From Phenylobacterium koreense (GTDB lineage Bacteria > Pseudomonadota > Alphaproteobacteria > Caulobacterales > Caulobacteraceae): a stretch of 64,000 bases of DNA. Below are positions 7,632 through 15,705 of this stretch, one piece after another; within the stretch, counting starts at the first letter, position 1; each line of letters starts with the position of its first letter. The notes under the pieces are model-generated. The model was not told where the DNA came from. It saw only the letters and a program-made list of their open reading frames with translations, and did no database searches. The DNA is taken from contig NZ_JBEPLU010000001.1 of the NCBI RefSeq assembly GCF_040545335.1, positions 806,001-870,000 of the forward strand. The letters run 5' to 3'. The position numbers and the translations under genes were made by a program.

Positions 7632-8519
7632 TTAGGCCGGCTGCAGCTCGCGACGCACCATGCGGGCGTAGTCGTCAGCCAGGTCGAGCGACAGCTTGCC
7701 CGGGATGAACCGATATTCGCCGATCTCGCCCACCGGGGTCACTTCCGCGGCCGTGCCGACCACGAAGCATTCAGTGAACTCGCTGAGTTCTTCCGGGCGG
7801 ATGTGGCGCTCGATCACCTCGATGCCCTTGGACTTGGCCAGCGCAATCACCGACTGGCGGGTGATCCCGTTCAGGAAGCAGTCCGGGGTCGGGGTGTGCA
7901 GCGCCCCGTCCTTCACGAAGAATACGTTCGAGCCGGTGCTCTCGGCGATGTAGCCCCGATAGTCGAGCATCATCGCGTCGGTGTAGCCGGCCTTCTCTGC
8001 GGCGTGCTTGGAGATGGTGCAGATCATGTAGAGGCCGGTGGCCTTGGCGTGGACCGGTTCGGTCTCCGGCGACGGGCGCTTGTACTTGGCCCAGGTCAGG
8101 CGGATGCCCTTGGCGCGTTCTTCCGGGCTGAAATAGCTCGGCCAGTCCCACACCGCGACGGCGACGTGGATCTTGGTGTTCTGGGCCGACACGCCGATCA
8201 TCTCCGAACCGCGCCAGGCGATCGGGCGGACATAGGCGTCGGTCAGGCCGTTCTTCGCGCAGGTGTCCTTGCAGGCCCGGTCGATCTCCTCCACCGTGAA
8301 GGGGATTTCGAAGTCGAGGATTTCGGCCGACTTGAACAGACGCTCGGTATGTTCCCGCAGCTTGTAGATCTCACCCCCATACATCCGCTCGCCTTCGAAC
8401 ACCGCCGAGGCGTAATGGAGGCCATGGGTCAATACGTGCACCTTCGCCTCGCGCCAGGGCACGAACTGGCCATCCAGCCAGATCCATCCGTCGCGATCGT
8501 CAAAGGGCACTAGGGACAT
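7632..8519 (-). CDS. ilvE: Branched-chain amino acid aminotransferase
   Basis: Class IV PLP enzyme catalysing the last step of leucine, isoleucine and valine synthesis (and the first of their breakdown): transfer of the amino group between glutamate and branched 2-oxo acids. From the chosen start the protein has 295 residues with the PLP lysine at K159 (HAKATG), the same number as in E. coli IlvE. GYIAESTGSNVFFVKDG and LNGITRQSV are also typical. I use the ATG at 8519, beginning MSLVPFDDRDG, because GGAGG sits nine bases upstream; a longer in-frame start at 8540 lacks that support. Divergent from the MarR gene. Confidence 0.95.
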   Translation of the reverse strand: MSLVPFDDRDGWIWLDGQFVPWREAKVHVLTHGLHYASAVFEGERMYGGEIYKLREHTERLFKSAEILDFEIPFTVEEIDRACKDTCAKNGLTDAYVRPIAWRGSEMIGVSAQNTKIHVAVAVWDWPSYFSPEERAKGIRLTWAKYKRPSPETEPVHAKATGLYMICTISKHAAEKAGYTDAMMLDYRGYIAESTGSNVFFVKDGALHTPTPDCFLNGITRQSVIALAKSKGIEVIERHIRPEELSEFTECFVVGTAAEVTPVGEIGEYRFIPGKLSLDLADDYARMVRRELQPA

Positions 8520-8600
8520 GAGGGTAAGTCCTCCTTTCAAGCAGGCCCCCTTACAGACCTCTCAGGACGTCACGTCAAACAAAATGGACTTGGTGGTGTA

Positions 8601-9071
8601 ATGGCCGCAGCCGATCCCAGGCTGATCCTTCGCGATGACGAATTGGACGCCGGTCTCGAAATGATGCTCCTGGCCGAGGCCGCCCTGTGGGCCGCGGTCG
8701 ACGCCGGCCTCGAGGCCGAGGACGGCCTTGGCCGCTCTCACTGGCGCGCCGCCTTCCTGCTCCGCCGTCGGCCGGGCGTCGGCGTCCAGGATCTCGCGCG
8801 CCTCACCAGCCTGTCGAAACAGGCCGCCAGCCGCTCCCTCGCCGACCTGGAAGCCAAGGGCCTGGTCGCGAAGTCGGCGGGGGATCTCGACGGTCGCCGC
8901 CGCACCGCGGTCCTGACGCCGCTGGGCCAGGCCTTCGAGGAACGCGTCTCGGAACGCTTGCGCGCCCTCATCGCCAGGTCCTATCGGGTGGGCGGTCTGG
9001 ACGGCGTGGCCGGCGCCAGGCGCATCCTGTCGGCCCTGGCCGGCGGCCGTATGAAGAGCGGAGGCGCCTGA
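8601..9071 (+). CDS. MarR-family transcriptional regulator (PetP-like)
   Basis: A 156-residue winged-helix regulator. The recognition region is GVQDLARLTSLSKQAASRSL followed by the wing DLDGRRRTAVLTPLG, both normal MarR features. It overlaps the response regulator start by one base (TGATG) and is divergent from ilvE. In Rhodobacter capsulatus a MarR protein (PetP) and a response regulator (PetR) are paired in this way and needed for cytochrome bc1 expression; this pair could play the same role for petABC at 27477-30215. That link is inference from arrangement. Confidence 0.85.
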   Translation: MAAADPRLILRDDELDAGLEMMLLAEAALWAAVDAGLEAEDGLGRSHWRAAFLLRRRPGVGVQDLARLTSLSKQAASRSLADLEAKGLVAKSAGDLDGRRRTAVLTPLGQAFEERVSERLRALIARSYRVGGLDGVAGARRILSALAGGRMKSGGA

Positions 9072-9778
9072 TGGCGACGACGGAAGCCCCTGAGCGGCAC
9101 CTGCTGGTGGTCGACGATGACGACCGCATCCGCGACCTGCTGAGGCAGTACCTGACCCGCCACGGATTCCGCGTCACCGCCGCGCCGGGCGGCGCCCAAG
9201 CGCGCAAGCTGATCGAAACCATCGACTTCGACCTCGCCGTCTTCGACGTGATGATGCCGGGCGAGGACGGGTTCTCGCTGACCAGGTGGCTGCGCGAGCT
9301 GAAGGGCGCGGCCGGCCGCACCCCGATCCTGATGCTCACCGCCCGAGGCCTGGCCGAGGACCGGATCGAGGGCCTCAAGCTCGGCGCCGACGACTACCTG
9401 GCCAAGCCCTTCGAGCCCGAGGAGCTGCTGCTACGGATCGAGGCCATCCTGCGCCGCGCCGACAGCCGCCCGGCCAGCGGCGCGAACGGCGCCCTCTCTC
9501 TCGGCGAATGCAGCTTCGACCTCGAGCGCGGCGAGCTCAGCCGTGGCGGCGTCCCCGTCCGCCTCACCGAGGCCGAGGTCGCCCTGCTCAAGCGTCTGGC
9601 CCGCAGCCCGCACGAGCCGGTCGACCGCATGGAGCTCGCCCGCGAAACCGTCGATCCTTCCGGCCGCGCCGTCGACGTCCAGGTCACCCGCCTGCGCCGC
9701 AAGATCGAAAGCGACCCCAAGACCCCCCGCTACCTGCAAACCGTCCGCGGCGTCGGCTACCTCCTGGCGCCCGACTGA
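9071..9778 (+). CDS. OmpR-family response regulator (PetR-like)
   Basis: A 235-residue two-component regulator. The receiver domain (about 10-125) has the acidic DDDD cluster at 15-18, phospho-acceptor Asp59 in FDVMMPGEDG, and Lys in YLAKPFEPEEL. The C-terminal winged helix (about 140-232) has LTEAEVALLKRL and VDVQVTRLRRKIE. The ATG at 9071 overlaps the stop of the MarR gene; the open frame continues upstream but the receiver begins here. A histidine kinase lies 70 bases downstream and is the likely phosphodonor. Confidence 0.95.
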   Translation: MATTEAPERHLLVVDDDDRIRDLLRQYLTRHGFRVTAAPGGAQARKLIETIDFDLAVFDVMMPGEDGFSLTRWLRELKGAAGRTPILMLTARGLAEDRIEGLKLGADDYLAKPFEPEELLLRIEAILRRADSRPASGANGALSLGECSFDLERGELSRGGVPVRLTEAEVALLKRLARSPHEPVDRMELARETVDPSGRAVDVQVTRLRRKIESDPKTPRYLQTVRGVGYLLAPD

Positions 9779-9810
9779 TGGAACGGCGTGCTCTTGGCCC
9801 CTCCCCCTCT

Positions 9811-9836
9811 TTCCTCCCCCATTCATGGGGGAGGAA
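9811..9836. repeat. Perfect CTCCCCC/GGGGGAG palindrome (repeat family A)
   Basis: TTCCTCCCCCAT and its exact complement are separated by two bases, in the gap between the response regulator and its kinase. The right arm runs almost into the kinase's ribosome binding site, so a hairpin here could lower kinase translation relative to the regulator. Related elements occur at 15092, 18766, 22484, 23793, 25762 and 36570. Confidence 0.75.
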
Positions 9837-9848
9837 AAGGGGCTCGCC

Positions 9849-11201
9849 GTGAAACTCCCCCGCCGCCTCGAACCGCGCCTGATGCAGCGGCTGATCAAGC
9901 GCAGCCTGCCGACCTCGCTGTTCGGCCGCTCGCTGCTGATCATCATCCTGCCGGTGGCCCTGATGCAGATCGCGGTCACCTGGATATTCTTCGACGCCCA
10001 CTGGCAGACGGTCACCAGCCGCCTCTCCGACGGCCTGGCCGGCGAGGTGGCCTGGGCGGTGGAGAGCTATCAGGACGACCCTACCCCTGCGACGCTCACC
10101 CGGATCGCTGACCGGGCCGAAGAGTCGCTCAACCTCTCCATCGCCCTGCAGCCGGGCCGCGACCTGCCCCAGGGACGGCGCACCAACGCCTTCGCCGTCG
10201 TCGACCGCTCACTGGAGCGGGCCCTGGCCCAGCGCCTCGACGCCCCCTTCTGGTTCGACACCACCCGCTACCCGGCCTATGTCGACATCCGGGTGAAGGT
10301 GGACGAGGGCGTCATCCGCATCCTGGCGCCGCGCGACCGCGCCTTCGCCACCCAGGGCCACATCTTCGTGCTCTGGATGGCCATGGCCACGGTCCTGCTG
10401 ACCGCCATCGCCATCCTGTTCATTCGCAACCAGACCCGCACCATCGAGCGCCTGGCCGCCGCCGCCGACGCCTTCGGCCGGGGGATCGACGCCCCGGCCT
10501 TCAAGCCTAGCGGCGCGCGCGAGGTGCGCCAGGCCGCGCAGGCCTTCCTGGCGATGAAGTCGCGTATCCAGCGCCATATCGACCAGCGCACCGCCCTGCT
10601 GGCCTCGGTCAGCCACGATCTGCGCACGCCGCTGACCCGCCTGAAGCTCGAACTCGCCCTGGCCGAGCCTGGCCCCCGCACCGGCGAGATGAAGCGCGAC
10701 CTGGCCGAGATGGAGCACATGATCGACGAGTACCTCGCCTTCGCCCGCGGCGAGGGCGGCGAGGTCGTCGAGACCGTCACCCTCAAGACGCTCATCGAGG
10801 AAGTCAGCGAAGGGGCGATCCGCGCCGGCGCCGTGGTAAGCGTCGCCGCCGATCCCGAACTCCAGGCCAGGGTGCGGCCCAACGCCCTCAAGCGCGCCCT
10901 CTCCAACCTGGTGATGAACGCCGCCGCCCATGGCGAGAAGGTCGAGGTCTCGGCCTCCCGCCGCCCCTCCGGCGGCATCGAGATCAGCGTCGACGACGAC
11001 GGTCCCGGCATTCCTCAGGAGCAGTACGAGGACGCCTTCAAGGCTTTCAACCGCCTGGACGCCGCGCGCAACCAGAACGCCAAAGGGGTGGGCCTCGGCC
11101 TTGCCATCGCCCGCGATGTGGCCCGCAGCCACGGCGGCGACATCATCCTCGACCGCTCGCGCCTGGGCGGCCTGCGCGCAGTCGTGCGCTTGCCGGGCTG
11201 A
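9849..11201 (+). CDS. Sensor histidine kinase, EnvZ-like
   Basis: Inner-membrane sensor kinase of 450 residues. Membrane spans lie near residues 25-48 and 175-195 and enclose a periplasmic domain of about 125 residues. A HAMP linker follows, then the H-box SVSHDLRTPLTRLK, and an HATPase domain with N-box LVMNAAAHGE, DDDGPGIP and GVGLGLAIARDVARSHGG. All catalytic motifs are intact. The start is taken at GTG 9849 (AAGGGG six bases upstream), excluding a long out-of-family N-terminal reading through the repeat. Signal unknown. Confidence 0.93.
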   Translation: MKLPRRLEPRLMQRLIKRSLPTSLFGRSLLIIILPVALMQIAVTWIFFDAHWQTVTSRLSDGLAGEVAWAVESYQDDPTPATLTRIADRAEESLNLSIALQPGRDLPQGRRTNAFAVVDRSLERALAQRLDAPFWFDTTRYPAYVDIRVKVDEGVIRILAPRDRAFATQGHIFVLWMAMATVLLTAIAILFIRNQTRTIERLAAAADAFGRGIDAPAFKPSGAREVRQAAQAFLAMKSRIQRHIDQRTALLASVSHDLRTPLTRLKLELALAEPGPRTGEMKRDLAEMEHMIDEYLAFARGEGGEVVETVTLKTLIEEVSEGAIRAGAVVSVAADPELQARVRPNALKRALSNLVMNAAAHGEKVEVSASRRPSGGIEISVDDDGPGIPQEQYEDAFKAFNRLDAARNQNAKGVGLGLAIARDVARSHGGDIILDRSRLGGLRAVVRLPG

Positions 11202-11262
11202 CATGCTTGGGCCACTCTCGCGCCCGCACTGTCAGTCGTTCCACCGTCCGGAGAGCGCCCTG

Positions 11263-11688
11263 ATGTCCTCCTTCCGCCTCGCCGCCGTAGCCGCCGGCGC
11301 CGTCCTCGCCGCTTCCACCTCGGCCCAGGCCGCCGATCCGGTGGAGGGCCTCTGGCTCGTCCAGTCGGGCACGGCCAAGGTCAATGTCGGCCCTTGCGCC
11401 TCGGACAAGGCCGGCATGTGCGGTCAGATCGCCTGGCTCAGGAACGCGGGCGTCAAGGACACCAAGAACCCGGACCCATCCCTGCGGGCCCGCCCGCTCA
11501 TGGGCCTCCTGATGATCCGCGACTTCAAGCAGGCCGGCCCCGGCCGCTGGACCGGCGGCAAGATCTACGACCCCAACACCGGCCGCACCTACGGCTCGAA
11601 GATGACCGCCAAGGCCGACGGAACCCTGAAGGTCGAAGGCTGCGTCGCCGTGGTCTGCCAGGCCCAGACCTGGCGCCGGACGAACTAG
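11263..11688 (+). CDS. Exported DUF2147 family protein
   Basis: A 141-residue protein with a signal peptide (MSSFRLAAVAAGAVLAAS, cut after AQA near residue 23). The mature part has the DUF2147 hallmarks: PVEGLWLV near its start, a CGQIAWLRN segment, MIRDFKQ, and GGKIYDPNTGRTYGSKM with a conserved Cys near the C-terminus. The family is a periplasmic beta-barrel-like domain of unknown function, often considered lipocalin-like. The ATG at 11263 is chosen for the signal peptide and the upstream GGAGAG. Lies 61 bases after the kinase. Confidence 0.87.
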   Translation: MSSFRLAAVAAGAVLAASTSAQAADPVEGLWLVQSGTAKVNVGPCASDKAGMCGQIAWLRNAGVKDTKNPDPSLRARPLMGLLMIRDFKQAGPGRWTGGKIYDPNTGRTYGSKMTAKADGTLKVEGCVAVVCQAQTWRRTN

Positions 11689-11702
11689 GCGAGCGCCCCC
11701 CA

Positions 11703-11860
11703 AATTCCCGTGCCATCCCGGTTTCGGTCGAAGGCCGAAGACCGGGACCCATGAGCGCCTGATAGCTGTCGTCTGCCCACTAGCGGTCGATGAGCGTATC
11801 TCGCGTGGCCGGCGTCTATGGGTCCCGGACAAGCCCTTCGGGCTTTCCGGGATGATACAT
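11703..11860. repeat. Compound inverted repeat of GTCATCCCGG type (family B)
   Basis: Two hairpins, each bounded by ATCCCGG and CCGGGA, stand in inverted orientation with about 60 bases between them; the flank of the first (CCGGGACCCATGAGCGCC) pairs with that of the second (GGCGTCTATGGGTCCCGG) with few mismatches. The whole forms a roughly 150-base imperfect palindrome between convergent genes (DUF2147 and proC), like the paired REP (BIME) elements of enterobacteria. Confidence 0.75.
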
Positions 11861-11894
11861 TGAGTTCACCAGGGACCCAATGGGGGAGGATCTA

Positions 11895-12689
11895 CTAGCC
11901 GCCCAGCTCTTCCGAACGCCGGGCCGCAGCGGCCACCGCCTTGCGCAGCAGCTCGGGAAAGCCGTCTTCCGCCAGCAGCACGTCCAGCGCCGCCTGGGTG
12001 GTTCCGCCGGGCGATGTCACCTGCCGGCGCAGTTCGGCCGGCTCGACTCCGCTGCGGGCCATGAGGGTCGCCGCGCCGGCGATCGTCGCCCGCGCCAGCT
12101 TCGCCGAATCCGCCGCCGGCAGCCCCGCCGACGCGCCTGCGGCCTCCAGGGCTTCGACAAAGGCGTAGAGATAGGCGGGCGAGGAGCCCGACACGGCCGT
12201 GGCCGCGTGCATCAGCTCTTCGTCCTGCAGATCCACCACCGTTCCGACCGGCGCGAATAGGGCGTGAGCGCAGGCGCGGGCCTGCGGATCGGCCGCATAG
12301 ATGCTGGCCGTCCCCTGCCCGACCGCCACCGCCGTGGTCGGCATCACCCGCGCCACCGCGCGGCCGCCGAACGCCTGGGAGATGTCGGCCGCCCGCACCC
12401 CGGCGGCGATCGAGACGATCACCGCCTCGGGCGCCAGGTGCTCGGCCACTTCCGCCGCCGCCTCGCGCCACATCTGCGGCTTGACCGCCAGCAGCACGGT
12501 CCTGGCCCGCGCCAGCTCGGCGTCCAGTGGGTTCACCACCGCCCCGGCGGCCTTGGCGGCCTCCAGGGTGGGGTTCGCATGCGGTTCGCGGATGATCAGG
12601 TCGCTGGCCTGGAAGGCGCCGGCGCCGCGCCAGCCCTCGATCAGCGCGCCGCCCATACGGCCGGCGCCCAGCATCAGGATCGGCGTCAT
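11895..12689 (-). CDS. proC: Pyrroline-5-carboxylate reductase
   Basis: Last step of proline synthesis: NAD(P)H reduction of 1-pyrroline-5-carboxylate. The 264-residue protein has the N-terminal dinucleotide motif MLGAGRMGGALIEGW (residues 5-19), AVKPQMW, the central RVMPTTAVAVGQG segment (usually MPNTP...G), and the C-terminal VTSPGGTTQAALDVL signature. Length and order are normal. It starts nine bases after the YbjN-like gene ends, so the two are co-transcribed, an arrangement common in Caulobacterales. Confidence 0.93.
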   Translation of the reverse strand: MTPILMLGAGRMGGALIEGWRGAGAFQASDLIIREPHANPTLEAAKAAGAVVNPLDAELARARTVLLAVKPQMWREAAAEVAEHLAPEAVIVSIAAGVRAADISQAFGGRAVARVMPTTAVAVGQGTASIYAADPQARACAHALFAPVGTVVDLQDEELMHAATAVSGSSPAYLYAFVEALEAAGASAGLPAADSAKLARATIAGAATLMARSGVEPAELRRQVTSPGGTTQAALDVLLAEDGFPELLRKAVAAAARRSEELGG

Positions 12690-12698
12690 CTAGTTTCC

Positions 12699-13202
12699 TC
12701 AGGCCTCGCCGACGGTCTCGAACATGCAAGCCGTCACGGCGTCGGAGGCCGACTTGGCGCCCCGCACCAGGAAGTCGAACGCCGGGTAGTAGCGGTCGGC
12801 CGCCTCCATCGCCACGTCGATCATCGCCGCGGCCTGGGCCAGGCTCGGACGCTCGCCGGTCATCAGCGCCATGGCGTGGCGGAAGATGATCTCGCCGTCG
12901 TCCCACACCTCGAAATGGCCCAGCCAGGCACGCTGGTTGAGGGTGGCGATCAGCTCGAACGCGGCCGCGCGCTGCTCCGGCGCGACCTGCAGGTCGACCG
13001 AGAGGCAAAGCTGCAGGCAGTCGGCTTCCGGCCGCCAGGCGAACCAGAGCTCGTAGTCCTTCCAGTCCCCGGTGAGCGCAAAGGCGAGGTCGCCGTCTTC
13101 GGTGCGGTCGAACTCGAGGTTCTCGGCCGTCAGCACATGCTCGACAACGTCAAGCGGGTCCAGGGAGACCAGGACGTCTTCTTCAGGCTGGGACATATCC
13201 AT
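12699..13202 (-). CDS. YbjN domain-containing protein
   Basis: A 167-residue acidic soluble protein. It carries the YbjN fold, about residues 15-145: a short beta/alpha unit (DPLDVVEHVLTAENLEFDRT), then WKDYELWFAWRPEADCLQL, AFELIATLNQRAWLGHFEVW and a C-terminal helical segment. In other bacteria YbjN proteins affect stress tolerance and have a chaperone-like fold, but no reaction is known. Start chosen at ATG 13202; ATG 13196 is also possible. proC follows by nine bases. Confidence 0.85.
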   Translation of the reverse strand: MDMSQPEEDVLVSLDPLDVVEHVLTAENLEFDRTEDGDLAFALTGDWKDYELWFAWRPEADCLQLCLSVDLQVAPEQRAAAFELIATLNQRAWLGHFEVWDDGEIIFRHAMALMTGERPSLAQAAAMIDVAMEAADRYYPAFDFLVRGAKSASDAVTACMFETVGEA

Positions 13203-13346
13203 TAGACCTGCGGTCCTTTCGCAAAGGGCGTCCGAGGCCGGGCCGGCCATTCGAATCGCCTGCGAGTAGTGAAAGTAAGCTGCTTCGCGTCGATCGCGTC
13301 ACCCGGCTTCTGTCTCCGGGCGCGCCACATTCGCGTGTTGGCGATC

Positions 13347-13592
13347 TCAGTCCTTTTTCGCCGCGCGTTTGGGCGCTGCGGGCTTCAGCGCGGCCAGTTC
13401 GGCGCGCAGCGCGGCGATCTCGGCCTTCAGGGCGTCGATCTCATCGCGACGGACGAGATCGAACTCGGCCACGATGCGGTCGGCCTGGGCGCGCATGGCG
13501 GCCTTGGCTTCGTCACCGGCGGTCTGGGCCAGGCCCATGGCGGCGCTGGTCAGCTTGGCGAACTCGTCCAGGAAGGGATTCTGGGTCTGCAT
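13347..13592 (-). CDS. UbiK/BMFP accessory factor
   Basis: An 81-residue protein of the membrane-fusogenic BMFP/UbiK group. Residues 1-45 form an amphipathic helix (NPFLDEFAKLTSAAMGLAQT), residues 46-70 a coiled coil (RRDEIDALKAEIAALRAELA), ending in an Ala/Lys/Pro tail. UbiK assists assembly of the ubiquinone biosynthesis complex under aerobic conditions; the alphaproteobacterial homologue is presumed similar. The ATG at 13592 is the family start; upstream in-frame codons read through the divergent lgt promoter. Confidence 0.85.
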   Translation of the reverse strand: MQTQNPFLDEFAKLTSAAMGLAQTAGDEAKAAMRAQADRIVAEFDLVRRDEIDALKAEIAALRAELAALKPAAPKRAAKKD

Positions 13593-13675
13593 GATCCCTA
13601 TATGGCCCCACAGGGGATGAAAGCGAAGGGCTTCTCGTCTAAACCCGTCATTCCAAGCATAGGGAGACGCCAGCC

Positions 13676-14527
13676 TTGCCCTTCCCCGATTTCGATCCAG
13701 TCCTCGTGCAGATCGGGCCTTTCGCAATACGCTGGTACGCCTTGGCCTATGTGGCCGGCATTCTGCTGGGGTGGCGCTATGTCGCGGGCCTGATGAAGAA
13801 CGAGTCCCTCTGGGGACCTCGCGGCGCGCCGGCCACCACCGCCCAGATCGACGACCTGATCCTCTGGATCACCCTCGGCATCATCGTCGGCGGCCGCCTG
13901 GGCCACGTCTTCTTCTATACCCCCTCCCTAGTCGTCACCGATCCGTTGGAGATCGTGAAGGTCTGGAATGGCGGCATGAGCTTCCACGGCGGCGCGCTGG
14001 GCGTGATCATCGCCATCCTGGGCTTCTCGTACTTCAACAAGATCGACGTCTTCCGCCTGGGCGACGCGGTCGCCGCCTGCGTGCCGATCGGCCTGTTCTT
14101 CGGGCGTATCGCCAACTTCATCAACGGCGAGCTCTGGGGCCGTCCCAGCAACGTCCCCTGGGCGGTGATCTTCCCCGCCGCCGACGGCGTCACCCCCCGC
14201 CACCCCAGCCAGCTCTACGAGGCCGCGTTGGAGGGCGTCGTGCTCTTCCTCGTCCTGCGCTGGGCCACCCACCACGCCGGGCTGCTCAAGCGGCGCGGCG
14301 TCGTCGCCGGCCTCTTCCTGCTCGGCTATGCGATCTTCCGCACCTTCGTGGAGAACTTCCGCGAGCCCGACCGCTACCTGCAGCATTTTCCCTTCGGCCT
14401 GACCATGGGGATGATGCTGTCGGCGCCGATGGTCATCCTCGGCTTCTTCCTGATCTGGCGCGGCATGCGTGAGCCCCTGGCGCTCACCTCCGCCACGCCG
14501 CCGCAAGCCGAGACCAAGGCTTCATGA
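13676..14527 (+). CDS. lgt: Prolipoprotein diacylglyceryl transferase
   Basis: Inner-membrane enzyme that moves diacylglycerol from phosphatidylglycerol to the lipobox cysteine of lipoproteins. The 283-residue protein has seven predicted membrane segments, the FHGGALG motif near residue 102 and the Lgt signature GRIANFINGELWGRPS near residue 143, containing the essential Arg and Asn. TTG start with GGGAGA upstream. Its stop overlaps the midA start by four bases (ATGA). At least two lipoprotein substrates are encoded in this window (20053 and 45293). Confidence 0.96.
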   Translation: MPFPDFDPVLVQIGPFAIRWYALAYVAGILLGWRYVAGLMKNESLWGPRGAPATTAQIDDLILWITLGIIVGGRLGHVFFYTPSLVVTDPLEIVKVWNGGMSFHGGALGVIIAILGFSYFNKIDVFRLGDAVAACVPIGLFFGRIANFINGELWGRPSNVPWAVIFPAADGVTPRHPSQLYEAALEGVVLFLVLRWATHHAGLLKRRGVVAGLFLLGYAIFRTFVENFREPDRYLQHFPFGLTMGMMLSAPMVILGFFLIWRGMREPLALTSATPPQAETKAS

Positions 14528-15705
14528 GCCTGCGCGAACGCCTGGTGGCCCAGATCCGCGCCAGCGGGCCCATGAGCGTCGCGCAGTACATGAACGCCTG
14601 CCTGCACGATCCGGACTTCGGCTACTACGCCACCCGCCCGGCCCTGGGCGAAGCCGGCGACTTCATCACCGCCCCGCTGGTCAGCCAGATGTTCGGCGAA
14701 CTGATCGGCCTCTGGGCGGTGGAGACCTGGATGCGCCTCGGCCGCCCCGCCCCCTTCCGCCTGGTGGAGATGGGTCCCGGCGACGGCACGCTGATGAGCG
14801 ACCTGCTGCGGGCCGCCCGTCTGTCCGCGGAGTTCACCGCCGCCGCGGACGTCTGGCTGGTGGAGACTTCGCAACCGCTGCGCGACCGGCAGCGCCAGAC
14901 CCTCGGCGACCACCTCTCCTGGGCCTCGACCCTCGCCGAGGTGCCGGGCGAGGCGCCGCTGATCCTCATCGCCAACGAGCTGCTCGACTGCCTGGCCGTC
15001 CGCCAGTTCGTCCATACCGAGCGCGGCTGGGCTGAGCGCCTGGTCGGCCTCGACCACACCGGGGCCCTCACCTTCGGCCTCAGCGCCCTCTTTCCTCCCC
15101 TGCGCAGCGGGGGAGGGGGAGGACCGCGCGCCAGCGTGGTGGAGGCGGCAGGTTCAAGCTCTGAGCCGGCCGCACGCCCCCTCCACCACCCTTCGGGCGG
15201 TCCCCCTCCCCCGTTCCCGATGGTCACGGGCAAGGACATGCTCGGCGCGATCCTCGAACAGTCGCCGGCCCAGGCCGCCCTGGGCGCCGAGCTCGGCCGG
15301 CGAATCGCCACCGACGGCGGGGCCGCCCTGCTGATCGACTACGGCCGCGCCGCCCCCGGCTTCGGCGACACCCTGCAGGCCCTTCGCCGCCATACCAAGG
15401 AAAGCCCGCTGGCCAGCCCGGGCGAGGCCGACCTCACCGTCCACGCCGACTTCCCCGCGGTCCTGGCCGCCGCCGCCGCCGAAGGCGCCCAGACCCCGCA
15501 GATCCTCACCCAGGGCGAGTTCCTGGTCCGCCTGGGGATCGGCGCCCGCGCCGAGGCCCTGGCCGCCGCCCGCCCCGACCAGGGCGACACCATCGAGCGC
15601 CAGCTCGAGCGCCTCGTCTCGCCCGACCAGATGGGCGACCTCTTCAAGGCCGCCTGCATCCATTCGGCCAGCTTCGTACCGCCCGCCTTCGAGAGCTTCC
15701 AGTGA
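14524..15705 (+). CDS. SAM-dependent methyltransferase, NDUFAF7/MidA family
   Basis: Class I methyltransferase of 393 residues. NDUFAF7, the mitochondrial relative, dimethylates an arginine of a complex I subunit. Visible: GEAGDFITAPLVSQMFGE near residue 40, SAM loop VEMGPGDGTLMSDLL near residue 80, LIANELLDCLAV near residue 155, and ALLIDYGRAAPGFGDTLQA near residue 265. Residues about 190-232 are a foreign-looking Gly/Pro/Ser-rich insert encoded by a palindromic repeat; the frame stays open across it. It overlaps lgt by four bases and pgeF by four. Confidence 0.93.
   Translation: MSLRERLVAQIRASGPMSVAQYMNACLHDPDFGYYATRPALGEAGDFITAPLVSQMFGELIGLWAVETWMRLGRPAPFRLVEMGPGDGTLMSDLLRAARLSAEFTAAADVWLVETSQPLRDRQRQTLGDHLSWASTLAEVPGEAPLILIANELLDCLAVRQFVHTERGWAERLVGLDHTGALTFGLSALFPPLRSGGGGGPRASVVEAAGSSSEPAARPLHHPSGGPPPPFPMVTGKDMLGAILEQSPAQAALGAELGRRIATDGGAALLIDYGRAAPGFGDTLQALRRHTKESPLASPGEADLTVHADFPAVLAAAAAEGAQTPQILTQGEFLVRLGIGARAEALAAARPDQGDTIERQLERLVSPDQMGDLFKAACIHSASFVPPAFESFQ
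15092..15220. repeat. Palindromic repeat inserted in frame inside the MidA-family gene
   Basis: A small CTCCCC/GGGGAG hairpin (15094-15117) is followed by a larger imperfect hairpin whose arms (about 15107-15153 and 15176-15214) share the series CGGGGGAGGGGGA, ACCGC and GTGGTGGAGG. The element looks like the intergenic family A repeats of this window but lies in a coding region and adds about 43 residues without stop or frameshift. Confidence 0.75.

Noticed and set aside
8687..9070. Upstream extension of the response regulator frame
   Set aside because: The extension lies within the MarR gene in another phase and reads as Arg/Gly/Pro-rich sequence; the receiver domain begins at 9071.
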